DNA of 24,560 nt from assembly GCA_910579725.1 (NCBI GenBank), contig CAJTUD010000040.1, positions 353 through 24,912 on the forward strand. The letters are read 5' to 3'. The notes under the pieces are model-generated. The model saw only the letters and a list, made by a program, of their open reading frames with translations, made no database searches and had not been told where the DNA came from. The translations under genes and the position numbers were made by a program. The stretch comes from an uncultured Oscillospiraceae bacterium (GTDB lineage Bacteria; Bacillota; Clostridia; Oscillospirales; Oscillospiraceae). Below are positions 1 to 7,036 of this stretch, piece by piece (position 1 is the first letter of the stretch; every line of letters begins with the position of its first letter).

Positions 1-1221
1 GAACCGGCCAAACCCGACGAGCCCGCCAAGACCGACACCCCCGCTGATCCCGAGCCCGCCCCCTCCGGCGAGAAGATTGACATCAATGTCATCGCCGCCC
101 AGTACGGCCAGAACACCAACGACTGGTGGGCCAACTTCCAGAAGGAATTCAACGAGACCTATGACAACATCAACCTGATCGTGGAGGTCGTTTCCTGGAA
201 CGACATCTATACCGTGGTCAACACCCGCATCTCCGGCAACACCGCCCCCGACATCCTGAACATCGACGTGTTCGCCGACTATCAGGCCGACGGACTGCTG
301 CTGCCCGCCAAGGATTTCGTCTCCGAGGAGACCTATGCCAAGATGTATCCCGCTTTCCTGGATCAGTCCGTGGTGGACGGCACCGTGTGGGCCATTCCCG
401 ACCTGGCCTCTGCCCGCGCCATGTACTACAACGTGGACATCCTGGAAGCCGCCGGTGTGGAAGTTCCCACCACCTGGGACGAGCTGAAGGCCGCCTGCGA
501 GGCGCTGAAGGCCTATGATTCCAGCATCTACCCCTGGGGCATCGACATGACCACTGACGAAGGCCAGGCCGCTTTCGCCTACTACATCTGGAACAACGGC
601 GGCGATTTCACTGACGCCGACGGCAACTGGACCCTCAACAGCGCCGAGAACGTGGAAGCCATTGAGTATGCCATCGGTCTGGTAAACGACGGTCTGACCA
701 ACACCGATCCCGCCAACGAGACCCGCTACACTTTGCAGGATCTGTTCGGCGCGGGCAAGCTGGCCATGATGATCGGGCCCAACAGCATTCCCACCTACAT
801 CGCTGACGGCGGCAGCACCATCAACTACGCTTTCGCCGCCATCCCCACCAACGGCGGCAATCCCTCCGTGTCTGCCGGCGTTATGGACCGCTTCATGTGC
901 TTTGACAATGGTCATTCTGCCGAGAAGCTGGAGGCCATCAAGACCTTCTTCGACTTCTTCTATGACGATGCCCGCTACTCTGACTGGGTGCTGATGGAAG
1001 GCTTCCTGCCCGCCACCTCTGCCGGCGGCGAGATCGTGGCCTCTTCTGATCCCAGCATGGCTCCCTGGGTGGAGATCGTGGGCTCCTGCAAGTTCTATCC
1101 CACCGCCAAGGCTGAGTGGGCCGACGTGAAGCAGGGCGTCATCAACGTGGAGCAGCAGGCTCTGCTGGGCGGCAACGTTCAGGAGCTGCTGGACAATCTC
1201 CAGGCTGAGATCGCCGGCTAA
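1..1221 (+). CDS. Carbohydrate ABC transporter solute-binding protein, 5'-truncated
   Basis: The reading frame is open from base 1 to TAA at 1219-1221, so the true start, signal peptide and lipobox lie upstream of the window. The first ~25 visible residues are a Pro/Lys/Asp-rich linker typical of the stretch after a lipoprotein cysteine. The remaining ~380 residues look like a family 1 solute-binding protein (MalE/UgpB type): an early region with W-N-D-I, a P-D-I-L segment, 'YYNVDILEAAGVEVPTTWDE', which is characteristic of this family, and a C-terminal helix region. It should bind a sugar or oligosaccharide outside the membrane and deliver it to the two permeases downstream. Substrate cannot be read from sequence. 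The GTG at 181 is internal and not the start. Family call is confident; ligand is unknown. Confidence 0.93.
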   Translation, partial: EPAKPDEPAKTDTPADPEPAPSGEKIDINVIAAQYGQNTNDWWANFQKEFNETYDNINLIVEVVSWNDIYTVVNTRISGNTAPDILNIDVFADYQADGLLLPAKDFVSEETYAKMYPAFLDQSVVDGTVWAIPDLASARAMYYNVDILEAAGVEVPTTWDELKAACEALKAYDSSIYPWGIDMTTDEGQAAFAYYIWNNGGDFTDADGNWTLNSAENVEAIEYAIGLVNDGLTNTDPANETRYTLQDLFGAGKLAMMIGPNSIPTYIADGGSTINYAFAAIPTNGGNPSVSAGVMDRFMCFDNGHSAEKLEAIKTFFDFFYDDARYSDWVLMEGFLPATSAGGEIVASSDPSMAPWVEIVGSCKFYPTAKAEWADVKQGVINVEQQALLGGNVQELLDNLQAEIAG

Positions 1222-1253
1222 CGGCGTCGCTCCCATCGGGAAAAACCATAGCA

Positions 1254-1288
1254 GCGGGCCGGGCCAGCGCGGTCCGGCCCGCTTTTTT
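1254..1288 (+). terminator. Intrinsic terminator or attenuator after the solute-binding protein gene
   Basis: A GC-rich stem (arms 1254-1265 and 1271-1282, 12 bp with one G-T pair, 5-nt loop) is followed directly by six T (1283-1288). It begins 32 bases after the stop codon. Because the permease genes follow on the same strand, it probably acts as a partial terminator that makes the binding protein more abundant than the permeases. Confidence 0.85.
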
Positions 1289-1516
1289 CCCTCTCCGGCC
1301 GGTTTCGAGACGCGTGCATACTCTTTCCTGAAGGAAGAAGTGTCAGAAGTGCGCTCTTCAGACCGATGCCGTTCCAAGGTTTCCACACGCGTCAGACAGC
1401 CGCCGTGAACTGCCGGAGACGGTTCGTGGGCACGCGGTACTGTGGGGAGGACAATTTCCCGCGTCTGGAAAGCGGCCGGAGGAGGGTCCGTGTGTATGAT
1501 ATTGGGAGGTGTTTCT

Positions 1517-2470
1517 GTGAACAAAGTTGCCCCAAGCAAACCGGCTCCCGCAAAGAAGGCAAATCCTCCGCGGAAGAGCGGTTCTTCCGTCAAGAGGGTC
1601 CTGCGTACAGTGGAGCCCTATGTCTGGATCGCGCCCAGCGTCATCCTGATGGCGGTTTTCATTCTGATTCCCATTCTTTCCGTGTTCCAGATGTCCCTGA
1701 GCGACGTGAGCAAGGCGGGAAAGATCAAGGGATTCAACGGTATCGCCAACTTTACCAAAGTGCTCAAGGCTCCCGCCTTCAGTCTGGTGCTGCAGAACAC
1801 TCTGGTCTGGACGGTGGCTGTGGTGGTGCTCTCCACAGTGCTGGGATTTGTGCTGGCGCTGATTCTCAACAATCAGTTCCGGGGCCGTAAGGTAGCCCGG
1901 GCCATTGTAGTGTTCCCCTGGGCCACCACCCTGGTCGTTCAGGCCAGCGTCTGGAACTTTATCATCAACAAGGACTACGGCACGCTGAACACCCTGCTGC
2001 TCAAACTGGGCATAGTCAGTCAGCCGGTGAACTGGACTCCCACGCCGGAGGCATATTTCGCCTGGGAGATCGCCTGCGGCATCTTCGTCACCGTTCCTTT
2101 CGTCACCTTCTGCGTCCTCTCCGGTCTGCAAAGCATTGACACCACTTATTATGAGGCCGCAACGGTGGACGGGGCCAACTATTGGCAGAAGCTGTTCAAG
2201 ATCACTCTTCCCCTGGTAAAGTCCTCGCTGACGGTGAGCACAGTGCTGAACATCATCTATGTATTCAACTCCTTCCCCATCATCTGGACCATGACCAAGG
2301 GAGACCCCGCCAACCATACGGACACCCTGGTCACATACCTGTACAAGCTGGCCTTTTACAACGGCCGGCAGGGGGAGGCCGCGGCGGTCTCCGTCATCGG
2401 TTTTATCCTTCTGCTGATCTGCGCCAGCGTGTACATGATCTATACGCTGAGGAAAGGAGATGACTATTGA
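1517..2470 (+). CDS. Sugar ABC transporter permease, MalF/UgpA type
   Basis: 317-aa inner permease subunit of a binding-protein-dependent sugar importer. A charged Lys/Pro-rich cytoplasmic N-terminus (~1-30) is followed by about six hydrophobic segments. The EAA loop, the contact site for the ATPase, is visible at ~213-234 (E-A-A-x-x-D-G, then ITLPL). I chose GTG at 1517 because GGGAGG lies 7 bases upstream (1504-1509); ATG at 1496 and GTG at 1442 are in frame but lack such a site. The preceding 228 bases (1289-1516) after the hairpin hold no gene or clear promoter, so this gene may rely on readthrough from the binding-protein gene. It overlaps the next permease by one base (TGATG), implying translational coupling. 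Substrate unknown. Confidence 0.93.
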   Translation: MNKVAPSKPAPAKKANPPRKSGSSVKRVLRTVEPYVWIAPSVILMAVFILIPILSVFQMSLSDVSKAGKIKGFNGIANFTKVLKAPAFSLVLQNTLVWTVAVVVLSTVLGFVLALILNNQFRGRKVARAIVVFPWATTLVVQASVWNFIINKDYGTLNTLLLKLGIVSQPVNWTPTPEAYFAWEIACGIFVTVPFVTFCVLSGLQSIDTTYYEAATVDGANYWQKLFKITLPLVKSSLTVSTVLNIIYVFNSFPIIWTMTKGDPANHTDTLVTYLYKLAFYNGRQGEAAAVSVIGFILLLICASVYMIYTLRKGDDY

Positions 2471-3330
2471 TGAATCCTACCGTCGTAAAGAAACCGGTTT
2501 CCGTCAAGAAGGTCATTTTGCGGGTCCTGCTGTATTTCATCGTGCTGGACGTGTGTGTCATTACGCTGTACCCCTATTTTGCCATGTTCTGCACCGCCCT
2601 GAAGAGCCGGGCGGAAATCTTCTCCCCCAACGGCACCGTTCTGCCCATCACCGCCCTGTGGTCCAACTTCATCGACATCTGGAGCCGGGCCCCGATGGCC
2701 AAGTATCTCGTCAACTCCATTCTCATTGCCGGCGGCTCCACCATCATTGCCATGCTCTGCGGCATTCCCGCCGCATATGCTCTGGCCCGCATGCGCTTCA
2801 AGGGGCAGACTGCTTTTCTGGGCTTCATCATCGTCTCCCAGATGTTCGCACCGGTGGTGCTGCTGATCGGCATTTACAAGGTCATGCTGACCCTGGGCCT
2901 TACCGACAGCATTCTGGGGTTGATTTTTATCAACGCCGCTTTCAATCAGGCCTTCACTATCTGGCTGCTGCGGGGCACCTTTATGGGTATCTCCGCAGAG
3001 ATGGAGCAGGCGGCCACCATCGACGGGTGCAACCGGCTGCAATCCATGCTGCGGGTGCTGCTGCCTGTGGCCGCTCCGGGTATCGTCACCACGCTGATCT
3101 TCATCTTCATCAACGCCTGGAACGAGTACACTGTAGCCCTGTGCCTGATCTCCACCGACGAGTTCAAACCCCTGACGGTGGGTATCAATATTTTCAACGG
3201 CTACAACATGATTGAGTGGCAGTACCTCTTTGCCGCTTCCATCTTCGCCATTATCCCTGTGGTCATCCTGTTTATGGGAATTGAGAAGAATCTGGTCAGC
3301 GGTTTGGCCTCCGGCGGTGTCAAAGGATAA
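2470..3330 (+). CDS. Sugar ABC transporter permease, MalG/UgpE type
   Basis: 286-aa partner permease (CUT1 family). It has six predicted membrane segments, with the EAA loop at ~179-200 (E-Q-A-A-T-I-D-G, then VLLPVAAPG). ATG at 2470 overlaps the preceding TGA by one base. An in-frame TTG at 2467 is less likely; AGGAG at ~2455-2459 serves the ATG with ~10-base spacing. It ends with G-G-V-K-G, the usual C-terminus of MalG-type permeases. No ATPase gene follows; the locus ends in two hairpins before convergent genes. The importer most likely uses a shared MsmK/UgpC-like ATPase from elsewhere, which is known for Gram-positive CUT1 systems but is inferred here. Confidence 0.93.
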   Translation: MNPTVVKKPVSVKKVILRVLLYFIVLDVCVITLYPYFAMFCTALKSRAEIFSPNGTVLPITALWSNFIDIWSRAPMAKYLVNSILIAGGSTIIAMLCGIPAAYALARMRFKGQTAFLGFIIVSQMFAPVVLLIGIYKVMLTLGLTDSILGLIFINAAFNQAFTIWLLRGTFMGISAEMEQAATIDGCNRLQSMLRVLLPVAAPGIVTTLIFIFINAWNEYTVALCLISTDEFKPLTVGINIFNGYNMIEWQYLFAASIFAIIPVVILFMGIEKNLVSGLASGGVKG

Positions 3331-3370
3331 TCCTTTTTCCAGTAAGAGGCTTTGCGAGAACCTTTATCAT

Positions 3371-3399
3371 CTGCACAGCCGCATCAATCGGCTGTGCAG
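3371..3399. terminator. Hairpin between convergent genes
   Basis: Perfect 11-bp stem (3371-3381 with 3389-3399) and a 7-base loop, 40 bases after the permease stop. Only a weak T-rich tail follows on either strand, so terminator function is likely but not certain. Confidence 0.5.
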
Positions 3400-3416
3400 A
3401 TTCTGGTTGCAGCAGC

Positions 3417-3443
3417 AGCGCCCCCGCGGACGGCGGGGGCGCT
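3417..3443. terminator. Second GC-rich hairpin between convergent genes
   Basis: Perfect 11-bp stem of nearly pure G/C (3417-3427 with 3433-3443) and a 5-base loop, 17 bases beyond the first hairpin. It has no T-run on either side. With the first hairpin it separates the plus-strand importer from the minus-strand hydrolase. Confidence 0.45.
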
Positions 3444-3509
3444 GTTGCTGCCATTTGGTATGTTACCGCCAGATAAATATAACCGGCACATTTGAAAATC
3501 GGTAAAGTC

Positions 3510-4484
3510 TCACTTCACCGGCATATACCTGCCGAGATATTCGTCAATGGCCTCCATCCACTGCCTGGAGAGGGCATCGTCATTCTGGAGCGCGTGGCCG
3601 GAGTGCGGAAGCTCAAAATATTTATGATCCACATGGTTCTCCTCCAGCGCAGTCTTGAGCCGCAGGGACGCCAAAAATGGCTGTACTCGGTCCCTGGTGC
3701 CATAAGCGGCCACCGTGGGGACAGGGTTCCGGCCCACCCACTCTGCGGCGGCAATGGGCTTCATTTTCTCCAGATAGGAGCCGTCTGCCACTTCTCCGGG
3801 GGTGATCTCCACCCCCGCCATTGCGCTGAACAGCTCCGCGCAGGCTGCATCGCTCTGATCCAACCCCAAAATGCTCCAGTCCTCCTGATAGAAGCTGGAC
3901 GGCCCCACCGCGCCAAAGGTGAACACCACTGGCACCGGGGCCTCCGCTCCGTCGCGATAGGCATAAATCATAGCCAAGGCATGTCCCGCTGAGCCGCCTG
4001 CCACCGCCATCTTGTCGATGGGATAACCGGCCTGTTCTGCGGCGGCAACTACTTGGGGTACCGCTGCCTTGATCTCGTTGGATTGAGAGAGAACGCTGGC
4101 CTCCGGGTGCGCCTCGCCGCGCAGGGTGTAGTTGATGCCCGCCGCCACATAACCTTTGGAGCAGAGCCATGCCAACATATCTTTGTCGTCGGCCTTGTCA
4201 CCCATGGTGAAACCGCCCGCATGGAGGTAGATCACCAAGCCATAGCTGTCTTTGCCACCGGAGGGGAGGTAGAGGTCAAACTTGTTGGCCTCGCCCTGAC
4301 CATAGGGGAGATCGACTTTCCGCGTACCCAGTGCGTCACTCCACCGGACGGAATATGCTTTGCACCAGGCGGGCTTGACAAGTGTTTTGGATGCCGCTCC
4401 GGCTCCAAAGGCCAGCAGGAACGCCAGGATACCCGTCCAAACCGGCACAGCCCTCCCCTTCTTTTCCTTCACAGCTTTGCTCAT
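3510..4484 (-). CDS. Membrane-anchored alpha/beta hydrolase (esterase-like)
   Basis: 324 aa. A Lys-rich N-terminus and one hydrophobic segment (~16-31) suggest a signal anchor, with the enzyme outside the membrane. The catalytic domain (~60-320) has the carboxylesterase/BD-FAE hallmarks: an H-A-G-G oxyanion motif at 88-91, the nucleophile elbow G-G-S-A-G with Ser165, Asp265 in YGTRDRV and His297 in SGHAL. It probably cleaves an ester or acyl group; the substrate is unknown. ATG at 4484 is chosen because GGAGGG lies 7 bases upstream. The frame runs open to 4643, but that extension reads as low-complexity sequence. Its start overlaps the stop of the 44-aa membrane protein as ATGA, and both lie divergent from the TetR gene, the usual layout of a repressor and its target operon. 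Confidence 0.88.
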   Translation of the reverse strand: MSKAVKEKKGRAVPVWTGILAFLLAFGAGAASKTLVKPAWCKAYSVRWSDALGTRKVDLPYGQGEANKFDLYLPSGGKDSYGLVIYLHAGGFTMGDKADDKDMLAWLCSKGYVAAGINYTLRGEAHPEASVLSQSNEIKAAVPQVVAAAEQAGYPIDKMAVAGGSAGHALAMIYAYRDGAEAPVPVVFTFGAVGPSSFYQEDWSILGLDQSDAACAELFSAMAGVEITPGEVADGSYLEKMKPIAAAEWVGRNPVPTVAAYGTRDRVQPFLASLRLKTALEENHVDHKYFELPHSGHALQNDDALSRQWMEAIDEYLGRYMPVK

Positions 4485-4615
4485 AGGAAATTCCCTCCAA
4501 ACAGCGTACCGCCCACGAAGAGGTTCCATACGCTCCGCACCGCCAGCCGGCCCAGGACAAATGCAGCCACCACGATGGCGGCCAGGATCAGCCGCCTTTT
4601 TTGTGTCAATGTCAT
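4481..4615 (-). CDS. Small 44-aa membrane protein upstream of the hydrolase
   Basis: A short reading frame encodes 44 residues beginning MTLTQKRRLILAAIVVAA. It has a basic N-terminus, a hydrophobic helix at ~9-22 and a mildly hydrophobic glycine-rich tail. The start is supported by GGGAGG about 8 bases upstream of ATG 4615, and the stop overlaps the hydrolase ATG (ATGA at 4481-4484), which is strong evidence of translational coupling. A promoter lies at 4684-4712. I recognise no family. It could be a membrane partner or anchor for the hydrolase, or a leader peptide that tunes its translation. Confidence 0.72.
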   Translation of the reverse strand: MTLTQKRRLILAAIVVAAFVLGRLAVRSVWNLFVGGTLFGGNFL

Positions 4616-4629
4616 TCCAATATCCTCCC

Positions 4630-4658
4630 TTGACAGGATCCATGTCATATGCTACGAT
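4630..4658 (+). promoter_or_regulatory. Promoter of the TetR gene
   Basis: -35 TTGACA at 4630-4635 and -10 TACGAT at 4653-4658 with 17-bp spacing. Transcription would start near 4665, inside the operator-like repeats, as expected for an autoregulated repressor. Confidence 0.65.
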
Positions 4659-4660
4659 GT

Positions 4661-4693
4661 GTTACAATCGTAACGGCAATATAACTGTAACAG
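4661..4693. promoter_or_regulatory. Operator-like inverted repeats for the divergent TetR regulator
   Basis: GTTAC-N4-GTAAC lies at 4661-4674. A second GTAAC at 4687-4691 sits within the palindrome CTGT-A-ACAG (4685-4693). The repeats lie at the TetR-gene start point and over the -10 of the opposite promoter, so one bound TetR could shut both. Binding itself is inferred. Confidence 0.6.
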
Positions 4694-4712
4694 CAAAAAC
4701 TCGGATTGTCAA
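4684..4712 (-). promoter_or_regulatory. Promoter of the small-protein/hydrolase operon
   Basis: Reading the minus strand, -35 TTGACA (4707-4712) and -10 TACAGT (4684-4689) are separated by 17 bp. The -10 lies inside the CTGTAACAG palindrome. Confidence 0.68.
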
Positions 4713-4726
4713 TGGAGGCGGTAAAA

Positions 4727-5257
4727 ATGGAACAAAAGGCCAAAAATGTTTCACCGTTCAGCAACGAGAGCCGCAGCGCCTATGTGGTGGAGCATCTCAC
4801 CAGTTCTATGCTGGCACTGCTGAAGGAAAAACCTGTCGCTGAGATATCCATCAGCGAATTGTGCGCAATGGCGGGGGTGGGGCGGACGTCCTTCTATCGC
4901 AACTACGAGGAAAAAGAGGATATTATCAAGGCGTACATGATACGCTTGTCTCAAAGCTGGATGGACAAGTGTAAAATTACGCCCAATCTTCCAGTCAGCG
5001 AGACCGTTCGGATTGTGTTTTCCCACTTTGAAGCAAATCGGGATTTTTACAGTCTGCTAAACGAAAGAGGGTTGGTCTACCTTTTGAAGGATATTATTTT
5101 GGACTTGTGCGGTTTTAACCCAGATCAGGAAGTAATTGCCGCCTATTCCTCCGCCTATGCCGCATTCTTTTTGTATGGATGGATTGAGACGTGGTTCAAA
5201 CGGGGAATGGGTGAATCAGCCGAAGAACTGGCCGCACTGATGGAGCAGAAGCAGTGA
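4727..5257 (+). CDS. TetR/AcrR-family transcriptional regulator
   Basis: 176 aa. The N-terminal DNA-binding domain (~17-70) carries the TetR helix-turn-helix: I-S-I-S-E-L-C-A-M-A-G-V-G-R-T-S-F-Y-R-N-Y, followed by E-E-K-E-D-I. The C-terminal ~100 residues form a helical ligand and dimer domain with no residues that name a ligand. ATG at 4727 has GGAGG 8-9 bases upstream; an in-frame ATG at 4711 overlaps that site and is less likely. It is divergent from the membrane-protein/hydrolase pair and probably represses both itself and them through repeats at 4661-4693. By eye this gene is less GC-rich than its neighbours, a possible sign of separate origin. Confidence 0.92.
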   Translation: MEQKAKNVSPFSNESRSAYVVEHLTSSMLALLKEKPVAEISISELCAMAGVGRTSFYRNYEEKEDIIKAYMIRLSQSWMDKCKITPNLPVSETVRIVFSHFEANRDFYSLLNERGLVYLLKDIILDLCGFNPDQEVIAAYSSAYAAFFLYGWIETWFKRGMGESAEELAALMEQKQ

Positions 5258-5267
5258 TTGCGGCAAA

Positions 5268-5296
5268 CAGGGCATCGTGGGACCCACGATGCCCTG
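5268..5296. terminator. Long palindrome between convergent genes
   Basis: A 29-base perfect palindrome with a single central A (5282): arms 5268-5281 and 5283-5296. It lies 11 bases after the TetR stop and 100 bases beyond the D,D-carboxypeptidase stop. Only short T-runs flank it, so it is probably a bidirectional terminator of moderate strength. Confidence 0.6.
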
Positions 5297-5395
5297 CTTG
5301 TTGGCGGCAGCGCCTGCAAACTCCTTTTGTCCCCTTCGTACCGAAGCTGGCTGCGCATCCTCCGCCTCTATATCTCGCCTGCCGTATTGCCGTTC

Positions 5396-6169
5396 TCAGG
5401 TTAACCGGCCAGACGCCCCTAGATATTCCTCCAGGCATACGCCCTGCTCATGAATCTCCGCCGCCGCATCCTTCCCCACGTAGCGGTAATGCCAGGGCTC
5501 GTAAATGATCCCGGTGATCTCGCTTTTGCCGGCGGGGTAGCGGAGAATGAATCCATACTCCCAGCTGTGCTCCATCAGCCACTTCTGTACAGCGGTATCC
5601 TCCTGGCTTTCGTCCAGATTCTGGTTGTCCAGATCCACAATGTCTACCGCCAGACCCAGCTGGTGCTCGCTGCTGCCGGGGAGAGCGACCGTCTTTCCGG
5701 CGCTTGCCTCCGCTTCGGACTGAGAGAGCCCCTGGGCCATGAGCCGGTCCACCTTGTTCTGATAGAGCTGCTCCTGCTTTTCATAGCTGCGGTAGGCCGA
5801 ACAGATCACCGGCGACAGCCCCGCCAAACGGCAGGCGTTCATCATGGCCTGCAAATCCGGATAGCACCGCTGGTCCACCTTCTGCCCGTTGGTCAGCTCT
5901 GCGGCGGTAAAGGCGTAGTCCTCCGGCAGCGTATTCCAGGGGTTCACCAGCGCCAGATTCCACCTCGCTGCATCCGGGATCTCCGGCTCCACCCCCTGCG
6001 GCTCCGGCGGCAAAACCGAGGACAGAGACCGCACCGGCAGCGGCTCCGTCCCGTCCTCCTCCGGCACATCCGGCGGAAGGGCGAAAGCCAGCAAAAACGC
6101 CAGCATTGCCAGCAGAAACGCATACAGGGGCAGCTGCCGCCGGATCCGGCGGCGCTTTCTTCTGTACAT
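5396..6169 (-). CDS. VanY-like D-alanyl-D-alanine carboxypeptidase (peptidase M15B)
   Basis: 257 aa. A very basic N-terminus (residues 3-11) and one membrane segment (~14-31) anchor the enzyme to the outer face of the membrane; a Pro/Glu-rich linker (~32-66) precedes the catalytic domain. The zinc site of M15 peptidases is intact: S-S-E-H-Q-L-G-L-A-V-D with His169 and Asp176, then E-P-W-H-Y with catalytic Glu224 and His227; the S-A-Y-R-S-Y substrate-side motif is at 124-129. It should remove the terminal D-Ala from peptidoglycan stem peptides, lowering D-Ala-D-Ala pentapeptide. ATG 6169 has GAGAGGTG about 7 bases upstream. It follows a response regulator, kinase and secreted protein on the same strand after a 93-bp gap, so it is probably in the same regulon. 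No vanH/A/X ligase genes are present. Confidence 0.92.
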   Translation of the reverse strand: MYRRKRRRIRRQLPLYAFLLAMLAFLLAFALPPDVPEEDGTEPLPVRSLSSVLPPEPQGVEPEIPDAARWNLALVNPWNTLPEDYAFTAAELTNGQKVDQRCYPDLQAMMNACRLAGLSPVICSAYRSYEKQEQLYQNKVDRLMAQGLSQSEAEASAGKTVALPGSSEHQLGLAVDIVDLDNQNLDESQEDTAVQKWLMEHSWEYGFILRYPAGKSEITGIIYEPWHYRYVGKDAAAEIHEQGVCLEEYLGASGRLT

Positions 6170-6262
6170 GAAAAGCACCTCTCTGTAATTGGGATAATCC
6201 CATAATAGAAAGGCATTTCCTCGATCTGCCATCTGCGCGGCATCTATCCGGCATCAAAGATC

Positions 6263-7036
6263 TTACGAAACAGAGGCTCCGTTAACAGTTGAAACATAGG
6301 GGGACAAGGTGGTGAAGCCGGCATCGAAGTACATATACAGGTCCAGGCTGTAAAATCTCCGCTCCAGATCCGTCTGCTCCCCTCCCAGCAGGAAGGAAAA
6401 GTTGAACTTTACAGCTGTATCGTACCACTCCTCGTAGGAAACCTGAACCTCCACCCCGTAGTGATTCTCCAGAAAGACCCGCCACGCCTCCATTTCAATA
6501 TAAACATTCTCCACCGCACTCTTAGGCAGCGGATTCGGCTTCGGAGGAGAAGGGACCGAAATCATGAAGGCCTTTCCCGACGCGTCGTCCAGCCAGATGT
6601 GGATATATTGAGAATCGCTTTGCCAGGAAACCACCCAGGTGGGAACCGCTATGCTGTTATCCCAGGCCATCATCGTCTGAGGCCAAACTCCGGGACCGGG
6701 GAAATCTGTCCAGGTTTTCGGATCCTCCAGCAGGCGCTGCTTGATCAGCACCGTCAGAATTTCCTCCGCCGCCGACAGGGCTTCTCCCTCGCTCAGACGC
6801 GCATCCGTCAAGTGCTGGGTTTCGGCGATGTAGTAGTCCATTCCTGTAATCATTTCCAGTACCCGGCTCACATCCTCCTCCTGCTTCAAAGTCAGGCGGA
6901 AAGGATCGAAGGACCAGACTTCCGACCCCGCCTGCCTCGCGTCCTGCATATAGGACGCAGCAAAGGGCATTGCCGCTCCCGCCGCCACCAGCAGCAGCGT
7001 GGCCAGCACCGTCAGGCACCGCTTGACAATCCTCAT
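6263..7036 (-). CDS. Membrane-anchored extracytoplasmic protein of the two-component operon, unknown function
   Basis: 257 aa. An N-terminal basic stretch and hydrophobic segment (~8-28) indicate a signal anchor or uncleaved signal peptide; no lipobox cysteine is seen. The rest is a soluble extracytoplasmic domain rich in aromatic residues (W-S-F-D-P-F, W-V-V-S-W-Q, E-E-W-Y-D). I recognise no family. Its ATG overlaps the kinase stop by four bases (ATGA, 7033-7036) and GAGGAGG lies 6 bases upstream, so it is translationally coupled to the sensor kinase. This placement resembles accessory proteins such as YycH/YycI that modulate WalK, so a role in modulating or feeding the sensor is a reasonable inference; similarity to those families is not evident by eye. 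Confidence 0.85.
   Translation of the reverse strand: MRIVKRCLTVLATLLLVAAGAAMPFAASYMQDARQAGSEVWSFDPFRLTLKQEEDVSRVLEMITGMDYYIAETQHLTDARLSEGEALSAAEEILTVLIKQRLLEDPKTWTDFPGPGVWPQTMMAWDNSIAVPTWVVSWQSDSQYIHIWLDDASGKAFMISVPSPPKPNPLPKSAVENVYIEMEAWRVFLENHYGVEVQVSYEEWYDTAVKFNFSFLLGGEQTDLERRFYSLDLYMYFDAGFTTLSPYVSTVNGASVS

Noticed and set aside
1289..1516. Riboswitch or leader RNA between the first solute-binding gene and its permeases
   Set aside because: I saw short inverted segments (ACGCGT twice, a TCAGAAG/CTTCAGA near-repeat) but no known riboswitch core and no convincing long stem.
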